Positions 46,739-55,708 of a stretch of 64,000 bases of DNA are shown in pieces. The notes under the pieces are model-generated. The model ran no database searches, was not told the origin of the DNA, and worked only from the letters and a program-made list of their open reading frames with translations. Numbering within the stretch: position 1 is the first letter of the stretch; each line of letters starts with the position of its first letter. Source of the stretch: Planctomycetota bacterium (GTDB lineage Bacteria; Planctomycetota; OFTM77). Made by a program: the position numbers and the translations under genes. Where the stretch lies: assembly GCA_029260795.1 (NCBI GenBank), contig JAJDCO010000081.1, positions 62,001 to 126,000 of the forward strand. The letters run 5' to 3'.

Positions 46739-47938
46739 TCATTCCACCGCGGTGGGCGGTGCGTCCTCGTACCGGAACCGGCTCCGATCCGGTGGCACCC
46801 AGTCCGGAAGGTCCCCGTCCGGGTTCGCGACGTGGACCCACCAATTGTTGACACCGTGCTCGGTGAAGCCCGGAGCCTTGGGGACGCGCTCGAGGATCCA
46901 GCGTTGGTACCCGAACTGGTTCCGTCCCCACTCGTCCTGCGTCATCGGACGAGCCGGTCCGCGCACGTCGGGAAACCGATGCCAGTGATCGGCCGTCGAG
47001 AGCACGGCGCGGTCGCTGGTGTAGTCGTAGTCGCGCTCCGCGTTGGGCGGGTAGTGGCAGTTCCCGACCTGAGAGACTCGCCCTGCCGCGTCCTTTTCGA
47101 GGCGAGTGAACACGTTCCAGGGATCGGTGCGATTCCACGGGTCCCAGATGCCGTCGCCGTACGCCAGGGCCGCCATGCTCTCCACGCGGTGCGTGTAGCT
47201 GTGGATCATGTTGTCGGCGCCGACCTCGTAGTTGAAGCCCATCACGAAGGTCGAACGGCCCAGCTCCTCGGGAATGTCGTAGGGACGGTAGAGCCACGGG
47301 TTGTCGGTCGGCCCGTACCGCGCGTAGCGATTCGGTACATACATCGCGAACTCGTCGAAGTGCATCCCGCTCGCGCCCCACAGCCACAGCTCGGTGATGC
47401 CTTCTCGCCGGAATCGCTCGATCAGATCCAGATCCTCGAAGACGCCGCGGTACGAGATTCGGGCCGGCTGCCATTGCTGTGCGGCGCGCGCCTCGAGGAA
47501 CGACTCGTCGGTATAGCGAAACCCGTCCACCTTGCGCGGGTAGTCGTCGATGACCAAGAAGTCGACGATCTCGTAATTGACGTACCCCCAGCTCGCCTCG
47601 CGGATCACGTTGGCCAGGATGTGCGAGAAGGCGAGCGGATCGTTGGCCCCCACGTGCTCCGTCAGACGCTTCCCGCCCTCGGACTCCAGCACGGGATCGT
47701 AGATCACGACCACGACCTTGGCCTGCTTGCGACCCGTCGCCACCTGCGCGTCGTAGTGGAAGGGTGGCCGCTGCCATTCGACCTCGAGGCGATTCGGGAC
47801 GACATGGGCACCCGTATCCACGCGCTGCCCTTCCGGCATCACCGTGGGCAAGTCTCGCCAGGTCGGCGCCGGCTTCGGCTCCGTAAGCTGGCATGCGGCC
47901 AGGCCGATCACGAGCAGCACTCCCAGTTTTCGAATCAC
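46739..47938 (-). CDS. Lipoprotein of unknown function
   Basis: From a GTG at 47938 with GGAGGAG 4-5 nt upstream, the 399 residues open MIRKLGVLLVIGLAAC, with a lipobox Cys at 16. The mature protein is rich in Trp, Tyr, His and Asp and appears to be one large domain. Segments such as VVVIYDPVLESEGGKRL, GITELWLWGASGMHFDEFAM, MIHSYTHRVESMAALAYGDG and FTEHGVNNWWVHV may line an active site, but I do not recognise the family. A longer in-frame ATG start (48019) would bury the signal sequence. It is probably co-transcribed with the MFS gene. Confidence 0.7.
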   Translation of the reverse strand: MIRKLGVLLVIGLAACQLTEPKPAPTWRDLPTVMPEGQRVDTGAHVVPNRLEVEWQRPPFHYDAQVATGRKQAKVVVVIYDPVLESEGGKRLTEHVGANDPLAFSHILANVIREASWGYVNYEIVDFLVIDDYPRKVDGFRYTDESFLEARAAQQWQPARISYRGVFEDLDLIERFRREGITELWLWGASGMHFDEFAMYVPNRYARYGPTDNPWLYRPYDIPEELGRSTFVMGFNYEVGADNMIHSYTHRVESMAALAYGDGIWDPWNRTDPWNVFTRLEKDAAGRVSQVGNCHYPPNAERDYDYTSDRAVLSTADHWHRFPDVRGPARPMTQDEWGRNQFGYQRWILERVPKAPGFTEHGVNNWWVHVANPDGDLPDWVPPDRSRFRYEDAPPTAVE

Positions 47939-48093
47939 GACTCCTCCGGATCCCCGAGTCGAACGACGACGGCTCGGGACGCGCACGATCGACCCGACTC
48001 CGAGCTGGGAGCGTCCCACAAGGCCGCGGCGGGATCAACGGCCGTGGCGACTCCGTCTCGCCTGTGATAGAAGCGACTCCGAAAGGACTCTGC

Positions 48094-49110
48094 ATGCCGT
48101 TCGCTCGTCACACTCGCCTCGCCGGACTCGATCTCGAGAACGCTGCGTTGCTCGCGCCGATGGAGGATGTCTCCGACATCCCCTTCCGGCGGATCTGCCG
48201 CCGCCTCGGAGCCGACGTCGCGTATACCGAGTTCGTCAACGCCGACGGCCTCATCCGCGACTCCGCCAAGGCGCTACGCAAGCTCGAGCTCACCGGCGAC
48301 GAGCGCCCGGTCGGCATCCAGATCTACGGCGGCTCGACCGAGGCCATGGTCGAAGCCGCGAAGATCGCGGCCGCCCGGGAGCCCGATCTGATCGACATCA
48401 ACGCGGGCTGCTGGGTCCCGAAGGTCGCCCAGCACGGCGCCGGCGCCGGCCTTCTTCGCAACCTCGGCGCGATGATCGACGTCGCCACCGGCGTCGCCCA
48501 GGCCGTCGACCTCCCCGTCACGCTCAAGACCCGCCTGGGGTGGGATGCGGACTCGATCTGCATCCTGGACGTCGCTCGCCGCCTCGCCGATTGCGGGATC
48601 CAGGCGCTCACCATCCATTGCCGAGTCCGAACGCAAGGGCACCAGGGCGAAGCGGACTGGAGCTGGGTCGCGCGGATCAAGGAGGTCACTCCGCTGCCCG
48701 TGATCCTCAACGGCGACGTGAACTGCGCCGAAGCCGCTGAGCGCGCCTTCGAGACCACCGGCTGCGACGGCGTCATGATCGCCCGCGGCGCCATCGGCAA
48801 CCCGTGGATCTTTCGCGAGGTGAAGCACCGCCTCGCGACCGGCGAGCCCTTGCCGCCGCCGACGACCGAGGAGCGGATCGACGTGACACGGGAGCATCTC
48901 GAGACGACCGCCGAGCTCCGCGGTGAGCGAGCGGCCATCGCCGACATCCGACGTCACTTGGGCCTGTATCTGAAAGAGCTGCCGCTCGGCAAGGCATTCC
49001 GCGGCGAGCTGGCGCACGCGCGCACCGTCGAAGCCATGACGACGACACTCGAGCGACTGCGCGACAAGCTCCTCATCGTTGATCCCGTCGAAGGCCCGAC
49101 GACCACCTAG
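48094..49110 (+). CDS. dus: tRNA-dihydrouridine synthase
   Basis: The flavin enzyme reduces uridines in tRNA D-loops. The 338-residue protein has LLAPMEDVSDIPFRRI at the N-terminus, YTEFVNADGL, the catalytic C106 in NAGCWVPKVAQHGAGAG, TLKTRLGWDADS, LTIHCRVRTQGHQGEADW and VILNGDV...GVMIARGAIGNPWIF. In most Dus proteins the residue after the catalytic Cys is Pro; here it is Trp. Which D-loop position it modifies cannot be told. AAAGGA lies 6 nt before the ATG. It is divergent from the unknown lipoprotein by 155 bp. Confidence 0.94.
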   Translation: MPFARHTRLAGLDLENAALLAPMEDVSDIPFRRICRRLGADVAYTEFVNADGLIRDSAKALRKLELTGDERPVGIQIYGGSTEAMVEAAKIAAAREPDLIDINAGCWVPKVAQHGAGAGLLRNLGAMIDVATGVAQAVDLPVTLKTRLGWDADSICILDVARRLADCGIQALTIHCRVRTQGHQGEADWSWVARIKEVTPLPVILNGDVNCAEAAERAFETTGCDGVMIARGAIGNPWIFREVKHRLATGEPLPPPTTEERIDVTREHLETTAELRGERAAIADIRRHLGLYLKELPLGKAFRGELAHARTVEAMTTTLERLRDKLLIVDPVEGPTTT

Positions 49111-49190
49111 TCAGACGGTCTCACGGGGGAATCGGAGGGCGGACTTCAGTCCGCTGGAGACGCCCTCGGCGATCACGACGACTTCGGAAC

Positions 49191-49258
49191 GGCGAAAGAC
49201 CTCCCACCCGAATGAATTCGGGCCTCCGAGAATTCGGGCCTCCGAGGGGACGGCCTGG
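49191..49258. repeat. Dispersed GCCTCCGAG hairpin repeat, copy 2
   Basis: Positions 49191-49230 match 10734-10773 with one mismatch and 49242-49258 match 10801-10817 with one mismatch. The inner part differs: here the repeated unit is GAATTCGGGCCTCCGAG (two partially overlapping copies) rather than three 16-bp units. It lies in the gap between the convergent dus and permease genes. Confidence 0.85.
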
Positions 49259-49295
49259 CTAGTCTCTGCTGGCCCTGCGGTTTTTTTCGTTCTTC

Positions 49296-50462
49296 TCAGT
49301 ATCGCAGGGCCACGACGACCTGTTGCCGCGCCGCGCGAAACGCCGGGAGCGCGCCTCCCACCAAGCCCATGATGGCGGCGAAGGCGATGCCGGCGAGCAT
49401 CAGGCCGGGCGTCACCTCGAAGGGGAAGGCCATCTCGCTGAAGGTCTGCCAATTCGTGGTGCCGGTCCGGACGCCGTCGATCGGTAGGGCCAACAAACAG
49501 CCAGCGGCGCCTCCCACCAGAGCGATGAGCAGGCACTCGAGCAAGAACGAGAAGAAGATGCTGAAGGGGCTGAAGCCAATGGCCAGGAGAGTTCCGATCT
49601 CGCGACGGCGATGGGCGACGGCGGCATACATCGTATTCGCGGCGCCGACGATGGCGCCAATGGACATCACGACGGTCACGATCGTGCCGAGAATCGTGAT
49701 GAACTCGGACAGCGGCCCGGCCTGCTCCTCGTAGTAGACGTCCTCGCGCTTGACCTGGAAGGTCTTGAGCTGGGGATCGTCGGCGAAGCGCGCGCGGAGT
49801 GTGTCGAGACCTCCCGCCCCGTCGAGGCGCACGGTGATCGACTGGAACACGCGACGCCGGAACGCGTCGCGCATCACGTCGACGTCGCCCCAGATCTCGG
49901 ACTCGAAGGCAGAGTCGTTGGCCGAGAAGATTCCGACCACCTTCCAGTCGCGATTCACCTGTCGAATGACACCGCCGAGCTGACAATCCTGAATGCGCTG
50001 GCTCAGCGCCTTTCCCACGATGATCTCCGACGAGCCGGGCGTGAAGGCTCGCCCTTCGACGATCTCGAGATCGGGACGCACCGCCAGCGCGTTGGCGGAG
50101 ACGCCACGGGCCGAGACGTTCGTCGGCTCGCCGTTCCCCAGTTGGGTTTGTTTGATGACGCCCCCCACCGCGCCGCTGGCCAGGGGCGAGCCGTCCGTGG
50201 CGACCGCGATGCCGGGCAATGCTCGCACGCGGGCATAGGCCTCGAGATCGATCGCGCTGGAGAGCTCCGAGGTCGCGCCGTCGCGCATGATGATCGCGTT
50301 GGCGGGCGAGCCCGAGCTCTCGACCGACTGCCGGAAGCCTTGGGCGAGGGCCAACACGATGACGAAGACGGCCACCACGCAGGCGACACCACCAGCGGTC
50401 ATCAGCGTCGCCAGGCGCCGCACCAGCAGGTTGCGCAGGTTGTACCGGAAGGGAAGTGCCAT
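49296..50462 (-). CDS. ABC transporter permease (MacB/FtsX type), second subunit
   Basis: The 388-residue protein has an N-terminal helix (about 20-43), a large extracytoplasmic domain (about 45-255) and three C-terminal helices, the layout of MacB/LolC/FtsX permeases. VAHRRREIGTLLAIGFSPFSIF is the conserved cytoplasmic segment that contacts the ATPase. The start ATG is 2 nt after the stop of the first permease gene, with GGGAGA 8 nt upstream. With the other three operon genes it makes an MFP-ATPase-permease-permease exporter. Confidence 0.88.
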   Translation of the reverse strand: MALPFRYNLRNLLVRRLATLMTAGGVACVVAVFVIVLALAQGFRQSVESSGSPANAIIMRDGATSELSSAIDLEAYARVRALPGIAVATDGSPLASGAVGGVIKQTQLGNGEPTNVSARGVSANALAVRPDLEIVEGRAFTPGSSEIIVGKALSQRIQDCQLGGVIRQVNRDWKVVGIFSANDSAFESEIWGDVDVMRDAFRRRVFQSITVRLDGAGGLDTLRARFADDPQLKTFQVKREDVYYEEQAGPLSEFITILGTIVTVVMSIGAIVGAANTMYAAVAHRRREIGTLLAIGFSPFSIFFSFLLECLLIALVGGAAGCLLALPIDGVRTGTTNWQTFSEMAFPFEVTPGLMLAGIAFAAIMGLVGGALPAFRAARQQVVVALRY

Positions 50463-50464
50463 GG

Positions 50465-51613
50465 TCAGATTCTCCCATGGGCCGCGACGACCGACAGCCG
50501 CGAGGCCATGATGGCCGGCCCGGTCCCGCTCACGAGCCCCGTCAAGGCGGTAATGCCGAGGGCCAGCAGGATCGACAGCGGCGGCACGGGCGGGATGGTC
50601 AACCCACCGGGCATGCTGAAGTCGTTGAGCATCACGATCGCCAGTCCGACGCCCAGCACGCCCCCGATCAGCGCGATCAAGAGGGCCTCGAAGAGCATCA
50701 ACGACACGATCGTCCGGTTCTGGAAGCCCAGCGTCTTGAGCGTGCCGATCTCGTTGGTGCGCTCGCGCACCGACATCATCATCGTGTTGGCCGCCACGAG
50801 CAGAATCGTGAACACCACGGCCGCGCCCACGAAGCGAAGCAGCAACGTCACGTTGCCCCACATCGAGAAGAAGCCCATGCGGAAGGCTCGCTCGGTCTCG
50901 GTCTTCGTCTGGTAGGCGTCGTTCTCGAAGGTGGCGTCGACCGCCTCGGCGACCTGGGCCGGATTGGCTCCGTCCGCGAGCTGCAGGGTGTAGAACCCGA
51001 CCAACCCTTGGCTGGACTCGTCGCGGCTCTCGTCGGCGTAGTCGTAGTCGAAGTACATCACGTCTTCGGGCACGCTGCTGTCCTTGCCCTCGAAGATGCC
51101 GCAGACGGTGAACTCCCACGTGCCCGGGTAGATCGACCCCAGCAGGACGATCGGATCTCCGATCTTCTTGGCGAGCTTGTCGGCGAGGTCGCGTCCAATG
51201 ATCGCGCCTCGCCGGTCGGCGTAGAAGCGCTCGAGCTGCTCCTTCGGAACTTGGATCTCGGGATTGATCTGGAAGTAGGTGTCCTTGTTCACTCCGTACT
51301 GTGCGAAGAAGTAGTCGCGATCCTGCTCCCAAGTCGCTCCGAACCAGATGCCGAAGGCCGTGCCGTTCTCGGCCACGCCGGGGACGCTTTGGATCTTGCT
51401 GCGATAGGCGATCGGCAGAGGTTGCACCAGCGAGACGCGGTTGCGCACGATGAGCCGGCGGTCGCTCGAGGAGTCGATGCCCGTTTGCAGCGCGGAGAGC
51501 GTCGCCTCGAGGAAGCAGAAGAGGAACATCGCGATCGCGATCGCGATGATCGTGAGCGTCGTGCGCACGCGATTGCGACCCAGATTCGCCCTGAGGTAGC
51601 CGAAGAACTTCAC
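50465..51613 (-). CDS. ABC transporter permease (MacB/FtsX type), first subunit
   Basis: The 382 residues have an N-terminal helix (about 18-40), an extracytoplasmic domain and three C-terminal helices. MMMSVRERTNEIGTLKTLGFQNRTI is the conserved coupling segment of this family. The GTG start at 51613 overlaps the ATPase stop as GTGA. It differs enough from the downstream permease that the pair is likely a heterodimer, as in LolCE. Confidence 0.88.
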   Translation of the reverse strand: MKFFGYLRANLGRNRVRTTLTIIAIAIAMFLFCFLEATLSALQTGIDSSSDRRLIVRNRVSLVQPLPIAYRSKIQSVPGVAENGTAFGIWFGATWEQDRDYFFAQYGVNKDTYFQINPEIQVPKEQLERFYADRRGAIIGRDLADKLAKKIGDPIVLLGSIYPGTWEFTVCGIFEGKDSSVPEDVMYFDYDYADESRDESSQGLVGFYTLQLADGANPAQVAEAVDATFENDAYQTKTETERAFRMGFFSMWGNVTLLLRFVGAAVVFTILLVAANTMMMSVRERTNEIGTLKTLGFQNRTIVSLMLFEALLIALIGGVLGVGLAIVMLNDFSMPGGLTIPPVPPLSILLALGITALTGLVSGTGPAIMASRLSVVAAHGRI

Positions 51614-52299
51614 ACCCTCACCTCTTGTGACAGGACGCCCTTGTCGAGGTGGATGATGCGCTTGGCGACCTCGGCCGAGTGCGGATCGTGGGTCACCATC
51701 AGGATCGTCTTGCCGAACTCCTCGTTCAGCCGCGTCATGAGCTCCAACACGTCGCGCGCCGAAACGGCGTCGAGATCACCGGTCGGCTCGTCGGCCAGAA
51801 TCAGCTCGGGATCGATCACGAGCGCGCGCGCGATGGCCACGCGCTGCTGCTGACCACCCGACAGCTCGGACGGCTTGTGCTTCAGGCGATCGCTGAGCCC
51901 GACGACTCCCAAGGCGACCTCCACCTGCCGGCGTCGCTCGGCCTTGTTCATCCGCGTCAGGAGCAGGGGCAGCTCGACGTTCTGAGCCGCGGACAGCACG
52001 GGCATCAGGTTGTAGAACTGGAAGATGAACCCGACGTGCTGTGAGCGCCAGGCGGCGAGCTCTCGGCTGCTGAGGCGCGAGATCTCCTGCCCGATCGCGG
52101 TCACTCGGCCCGACGTCGGTCGATCCAGCCCGCCGATCAAGTTGAGCAGCGTCGTCTTGCCCGAGCCCGACGGCCCCATCAGGGCCATGAAGTCGCCCTT
52201 CGGGACTTCCAGGTCGATATGGTCGAGCACCGCCACCGAGCCGCCGCGGGTCGTGTACTTCTTCGTCACGTCGTCGACGTGGACCAGTGCATCCGCCAT
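51610..52299 (-). CDS. ABC transporter ATPase (LolD/MacB type)
   Basis: The 229-residue ATPase has GPSGSGKTTLLNLIGGLDRP (Walker A), the Q-loop FIFQFYNLMPVLSAAQNVELPL, the signature LSGGQQQRVAIARAL, Walker B LILADEPTGDLD and switch His in MVTHDPHSAEVA. FNLLP-like residues after the Q-loop are typical of LolD/MacB. ATG 52299 follows AGGA at about 7 nt; an in-frame ATG at 52329, just after the MFP stop, would add 10 residues. It powers the two permeases downstream. Confidence 0.93.
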   Translation of the reverse strand: MADALVHVDDVTKKYTTRGGSVAVLDHIDLEVPKGDFMALMGPSGSGKTTLLNLIGGLDRPTSGRVTAIGQEISRLSSRELAAWRSQHVGFIFQFYNLMPVLSAAQNVELPLLLTRMNKAERRRQVEVALGVVGLSDRLKHKPSELSGGQQQRVAIARALVIDPELILADEPTGDLDAVSARDVLELMTRLNEEFGKTILMVTHDPHSAEVAKRIIHLDKGVLSQEVRV

Positions 52300-52330
52300 C
52301 AGGGTCCTGTCCTTCCTCGTCTCGCTCATC

Positions 52331-53848
52331 TCAACGCGGGCTCGCCGCGATCCTCACCGTGGCACCGTCCTCGAGATCTGCAGCAGGAGATACCACGACC
52401 CGCTCTCCCGCCGATAGTCCGCTCACGATCTCGGCCTCGCCGCCGGGCTGCTCTCGAACTTCCACGGGACGCCGTGTGAGCCGTCCCTCGTCCGAGACCA
52501 CCCAGACGAAGCGAGCGCTCTCGCTGCCGCTGAGCGCTGCGGCAGTGACCAGGAGGCGCGGCGCGGCGTCCTCCGCCGACGCCTCGGCCTCCTCCTCTTC
52601 GAAAAAGGAGACCCGCGCGCCCATCTCGGGCAGGATCCGGTCATCGAGGGCATCGAAAGAGACCTTCACCTCGACCGAGGCCTTCTGCCGGTTGGCGGTC
52701 GGCACCACCTTGAAAACGCGTCCGCGGTAGACGACGTCAGGAAAGGCATCGAGCACGATGCGCACCGGTTGATCGATCCGCACGCGCCGAATGTACGACT
52801 CGTTGACCTCGGCCTCGACCATCAAGGACGACATGTCGACGATGGTGACGACGGCCACGCGCGCTTGCGCTCCGGCCGAGACCGGCGCCACGATCTCGCC
52901 GATCTCCGCGTTCTTCTGGATGACGACCCCGGCGAACGGCGCCCGGATGATCGTGTACTCGATCTGGGCCTCCATCAGCGAGACATCGGCCCGTCGCGCC
53001 TCGAGTATCGCCTGCGCCGTGGCGACCGCGCTCGTCGCCAATCGCTCACCGAGCTCGACCGCGCTCTCGCGCTTGCGAGCTGATCGTACGCGAGCCTCCG
53101 TCTCCTCGAACCGTGCCTCCGCCCGCGAGAAGGTGGTCTCGGCCTGGTCGAGATCCCGCTGCGAGGCGAAGCCCTTCGCGACCAGCTCCTGCTGACGCTT
53201 TCGCTCACGATCCGCGTCGAGCCGCGCTGCTTCGGCGTCGCGCTGGCTCGCCTGGGCCGCCGAAGTCAGCTCGGCCGACTCGGCTCGCTCCTCTGCCGCT
53301 TGCTCTGCTCGAGACTGCGCGCCATCGCGTTCGGCACTCGCCGCCGCCACCTCCGCTCGCGCCCGCTCGAGCTGCGCGTCGAGATCGTTCTTCTCCAACC
53401 GCCCGACCACTTCGTCCTCGGCGACGCGGCTCCCTTCCACGACATTCAGCTCGACCAGCCGTCCCGTCTGCTTCGGAGCCAGTGCCGATTGCCGCTGCGC
53501 GACGACGTAGCCGTTCGCCGTCAGAGATCCCGATCCCGTGCCCGCCGCGACTCGACGCACGCTCGCCACGACGACCTCGGGCAGCGTCCACGCATCCAGC
53601 CAGCCTTGCCAAGCTCCGCGAGTGCCCCAGACGACGACCGCGAGTCCCAGCACCAGGGCGACCCAGGGCCAGCGGGTCGGCCTCCGCCGGCGCTGGTCTG
53701 CGGAGATTCGAAGCTCCGACAGGTCGGGCGGGGAGGACCGCGGCTCCGTCAACGATTCGTCTCCTGGAAGTCTTCGAAAGAGTCGAGTGTGTGGCTGATC
53801 GGCAATGTCCCGAGTGGCGGGACCGAGCCCACCCTCGTGCCGCGCCAT
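52331..53848 (-). CDS. Membrane fusion (MacA/HlyD-like) protein of the ABC exporter
   Basis: The 505 residues have a cytoplasmic N-terminus of about 60 residues, one membrane helix (WVALVLGLAVVVWGTRGAW), a split biotinyl-lipoyl-like domain (SALAPKQTGRLVELNVVEGSRV and YTIIRAPFAGVVIQKNAEIGEIV), and a long coiled-coil hairpin (about 150-275, very Ala/Glu/Arg-rich), then beta-barrel domains. This matches MacA-type adaptors that bridge an inner-membrane ABC transporter to an outer-membrane channel. It is the first gene of the operon; no TolC gene is seen. No strong Shine-Dalgarno precedes the ATG. Confidence 0.88.
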   Translation of the reverse strand: MARHEGGLGPATRDIADQPHTRLFRRLPGDESLTEPRSSPPDLSELRISADQRRRRPTRWPWVALVLGLAVVVWGTRGAWQGWLDAWTLPEVVVASVRRVAAGTGSGSLTANGYVVAQRQSALAPKQTGRLVELNVVEGSRVAEDEVVGRLEKNDLDAQLERARAEVAAASAERDGAQSRAEQAAEERAESAELTSAAQASQRDAEAARLDADRERKRQQELVAKGFASQRDLDQAETTFSRAEARFEETEARVRSARKRESAVELGERLATSAVATAQAILEARRADVSLMEAQIEYTIIRAPFAGVVIQKNAEIGEIVAPVSAGAQARVAVVTIVDMSSLMVEAEVNESYIRRVRIDQPVRIVLDAFPDVVYRGRVFKVVPTANRQKASVEVKVSFDALDDRILPEMGARVSFFEEEEAEASAEDAAPRLLVTAAALSGSESARFVWVVSDEGRLTRRPVEVREQPGGEAEIVSGLSAGERVVVSPAADLEDGATVRIAASPR

Positions 53849-54016
53849 CTTACTGCCCGAGGAGGGCTCCGTGCGAGCGCTCCACCGAACTCACTCCAGA
53901 ACCCTTCGACCACCCGAAGCTCTGGGATTCGATCGACAGACCGGCACCGGACTCGGCCGATGAACTCCAGTGGCTCGAGGCTCTTGGACCCGCTTGGCTG
54001 CGAAGGGATAACTCGG

Positions 54017-55501
54017 ATGTCGCGGCGGAACGCCCTTCACCTCCTCAACCTTCCGATCCTCTCGATTCTGATCCTGACCGCCTGCCGGCCAGCCGCGGAA
54101 CCGGTTCCCAAACCGATTCCCGAGCCCTTGTTGACGCCGACGGCAGCCGAGATTCCGCGGCCTCGCTCGCGACGACCCGTGCAGGGTGTGGTGATCGTGG
54201 TGCTCGACACGCTGCGCTGGGACTACCTTGGCTGCTACGGATCGGATCGCGGGCTCACGCCTGACCTCGACACCCTGGCCGAGGAGTCCATTCGATTCGA
54301 GCGTGCCTACGCCACGTCCGCCTGGACTCGCTCCTCGATCGCCTCCCTGCTGACGGCTCGCTACCCGACGGCCTGTGGCACACTCGGTCGCGCGGACCTG
54401 CTGTCCGAAACCGAGGTCACGCTGGCCGAGATCCTCGGCCGGCAAGGCTTCGCCACGCACGGTCTTTCGACCAACGTCAACGCCGGCGCCGAGTTCGGAT
54501 TCAGCCAAGGCTTCGACTCCTTCACCGTTCCACCCGGCCGCGACTCCTATCCCGACGGCTTCCAAATGGTGCCCGCCGAGGCCGTCACCCACGCGGCTTT
54601 GGAGTGGTTGGACGGGCGAGACGCCGAGCGACCGTTCTTGCTGTTCCTCCACTACACCGACCCTCACGACCCGTACCTGCCCCACGAGGAGTGGAACGAC
54701 CCGCGGTTCTCGCCAGGGCGCTTCGACGGCTCTCGGCCCTCGCTTCAAGAGCTCGACTCCACGCCACCTGAAGAGCTGACGGCCCTCGACCGGAATCGCA
54801 TCGTCGATCTGTACTCGGGCGAGGTCGCCTACTGCGATCGCTGGATCGGCGCCTTGCTGGACGGTTTGGCGACGCGCGGGCTGGGGCGAGACGAGACGTT
54901 GATGGTCGTGACGGCCGACCACGGCGAAGGCCTGTGGTCGCACGGCTGGCGCGGTCATGGAGCCGATCTCTTCGAGGAGATGATCCGAGTTCCGCTGCTG
55001 GTTCGCTTGCCCGGTGAGACCGGAGGCCAGTCCATCGAGACGCCGGTGAGCCTCATCGACCTGTCCCCGACGGTCCTGGCCCACCTCGGGCTGCCTCAAC
55101 CCGACTCCTTCCAAGGCCACTCTTGGCTCCCGTTGCTGCGGGGTGAAGATCGTCCACGCGCGCTCGAGTACATCTACTCGGAGCTGAGCTTGGGTCCCTT
55201 CGATCTCGAGAGCCTCCGCCTCGACGACTGGAAGCTCATCAAGAACCGAGGCCTGATCAACGAGCCCCAGAGCCCCTATCAGCTCTACGACCTCGCCCGA
55301 GATCCCGATGAGCAGGTCGACTTGATCGGGACCGGACATCCGCTCGAGCGCCATCTGATCGATGCGCTGTGGATGTGGAACCGCGCCATCGCCGGCACCG
55401 CCGAGCCGCGGCGTCCCGGTCGACTGACCGATCTCAGCCCCGAAACCGTCGCGGCCATGCGCGGCCTCGGATACTTGGGACCCGTCGACGAGCAGCGCTG
55501 A
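54017..55501 (+). CDS. Sulfatase/phosphatase-superfamily lipoprotein with an atypical active site
   Basis: The 494 residues open with a lipoprotein signal (LILTAC, Cys23) and a Pro-rich linker. The alkaline-phosphatase/sulfatase fold follows: VVIVVLDTLRWDYLGCYG (metal ligand D64), ...VTADHGEGLWSHG (DH ligands) and LVRLPGETGGQ. At the nucleophile site, classical sulfatases have (C/S)xPSR, but residues 101-105 read SAWTR. That lacks the Pro needed for formylglycine formation, so it may be a non-formylglycine hydrolase (for example a phosphodiesterase-like member) or inactive. AAGGGAT lies about 9 nt before the ATG. It is divergent from the ABC operon. Confidence 0.82.
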   Translation: MSRRNALHLLNLPILSILILTACRPAAEPVPKPIPEPLLTPTAAEIPRPRSRRPVQGVVIVVLDTLRWDYLGCYGSDRGLTPDLDTLAEESIRFERAYATSAWTRSSIASLLTARYPTACGTLGRADLLSETEVTLAEILGRQGFATHGLSTNVNAGAEFGFSQGFDSFTVPPGRDSYPDGFQMVPAEAVTHAALEWLDGRDAERPFLLFLHYTDPHDPYLPHEEWNDPRFSPGRFDGSRPSLQELDSTPPEELTALDRNRIVDLYSGEVAYCDRWIGALLDGLATRGLGRDETLMVVTADHGEGLWSHGWRGHGADLFEEMIRVPLLVRLPGETGGQSIETPVSLIDLSPTVLAHLGLPQPDSFQGHSWLPLLRGEDRPRALEYIYSELSLGPFDLESLRLDDWKLIKNRGLINEPQSPYQLYDLARDPDEQVDLIGTGHPLERHLIDALWMWNRAIAGTAEPRRPGRLTDLSPETVAAMRGLGYLGPVDEQR

Positions 55502-55708
55502 CGGCCGCACGGGCGAGCGTCGACGGGGCGTCCGGACCGCTCTCTCACGGGATGGAAGCTGACCGCGCCACGGCCCGACAACGTCGATGTCAGGAGCTCG
55601 GCCTCGCCTCGAGCTCCGTTCGCGTCTCTGTTTCCCTCCGACTCTTGGTCGCGAAGACCTAGAATGGCGCCCACGATTTCACTCTCGATCCGATCAGGAG
55701 GAGTCCCC

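Noticed and set aside
49271..49311. GGCCCTGCG/CGCAGGGCC hairpin as a terminator of the permease operon
   Set aside because: The 23-nt loop is large and the T-run lies within it on the plus strand; it also includes the permease stop codon. It may be a real structure but not a standard terminator.
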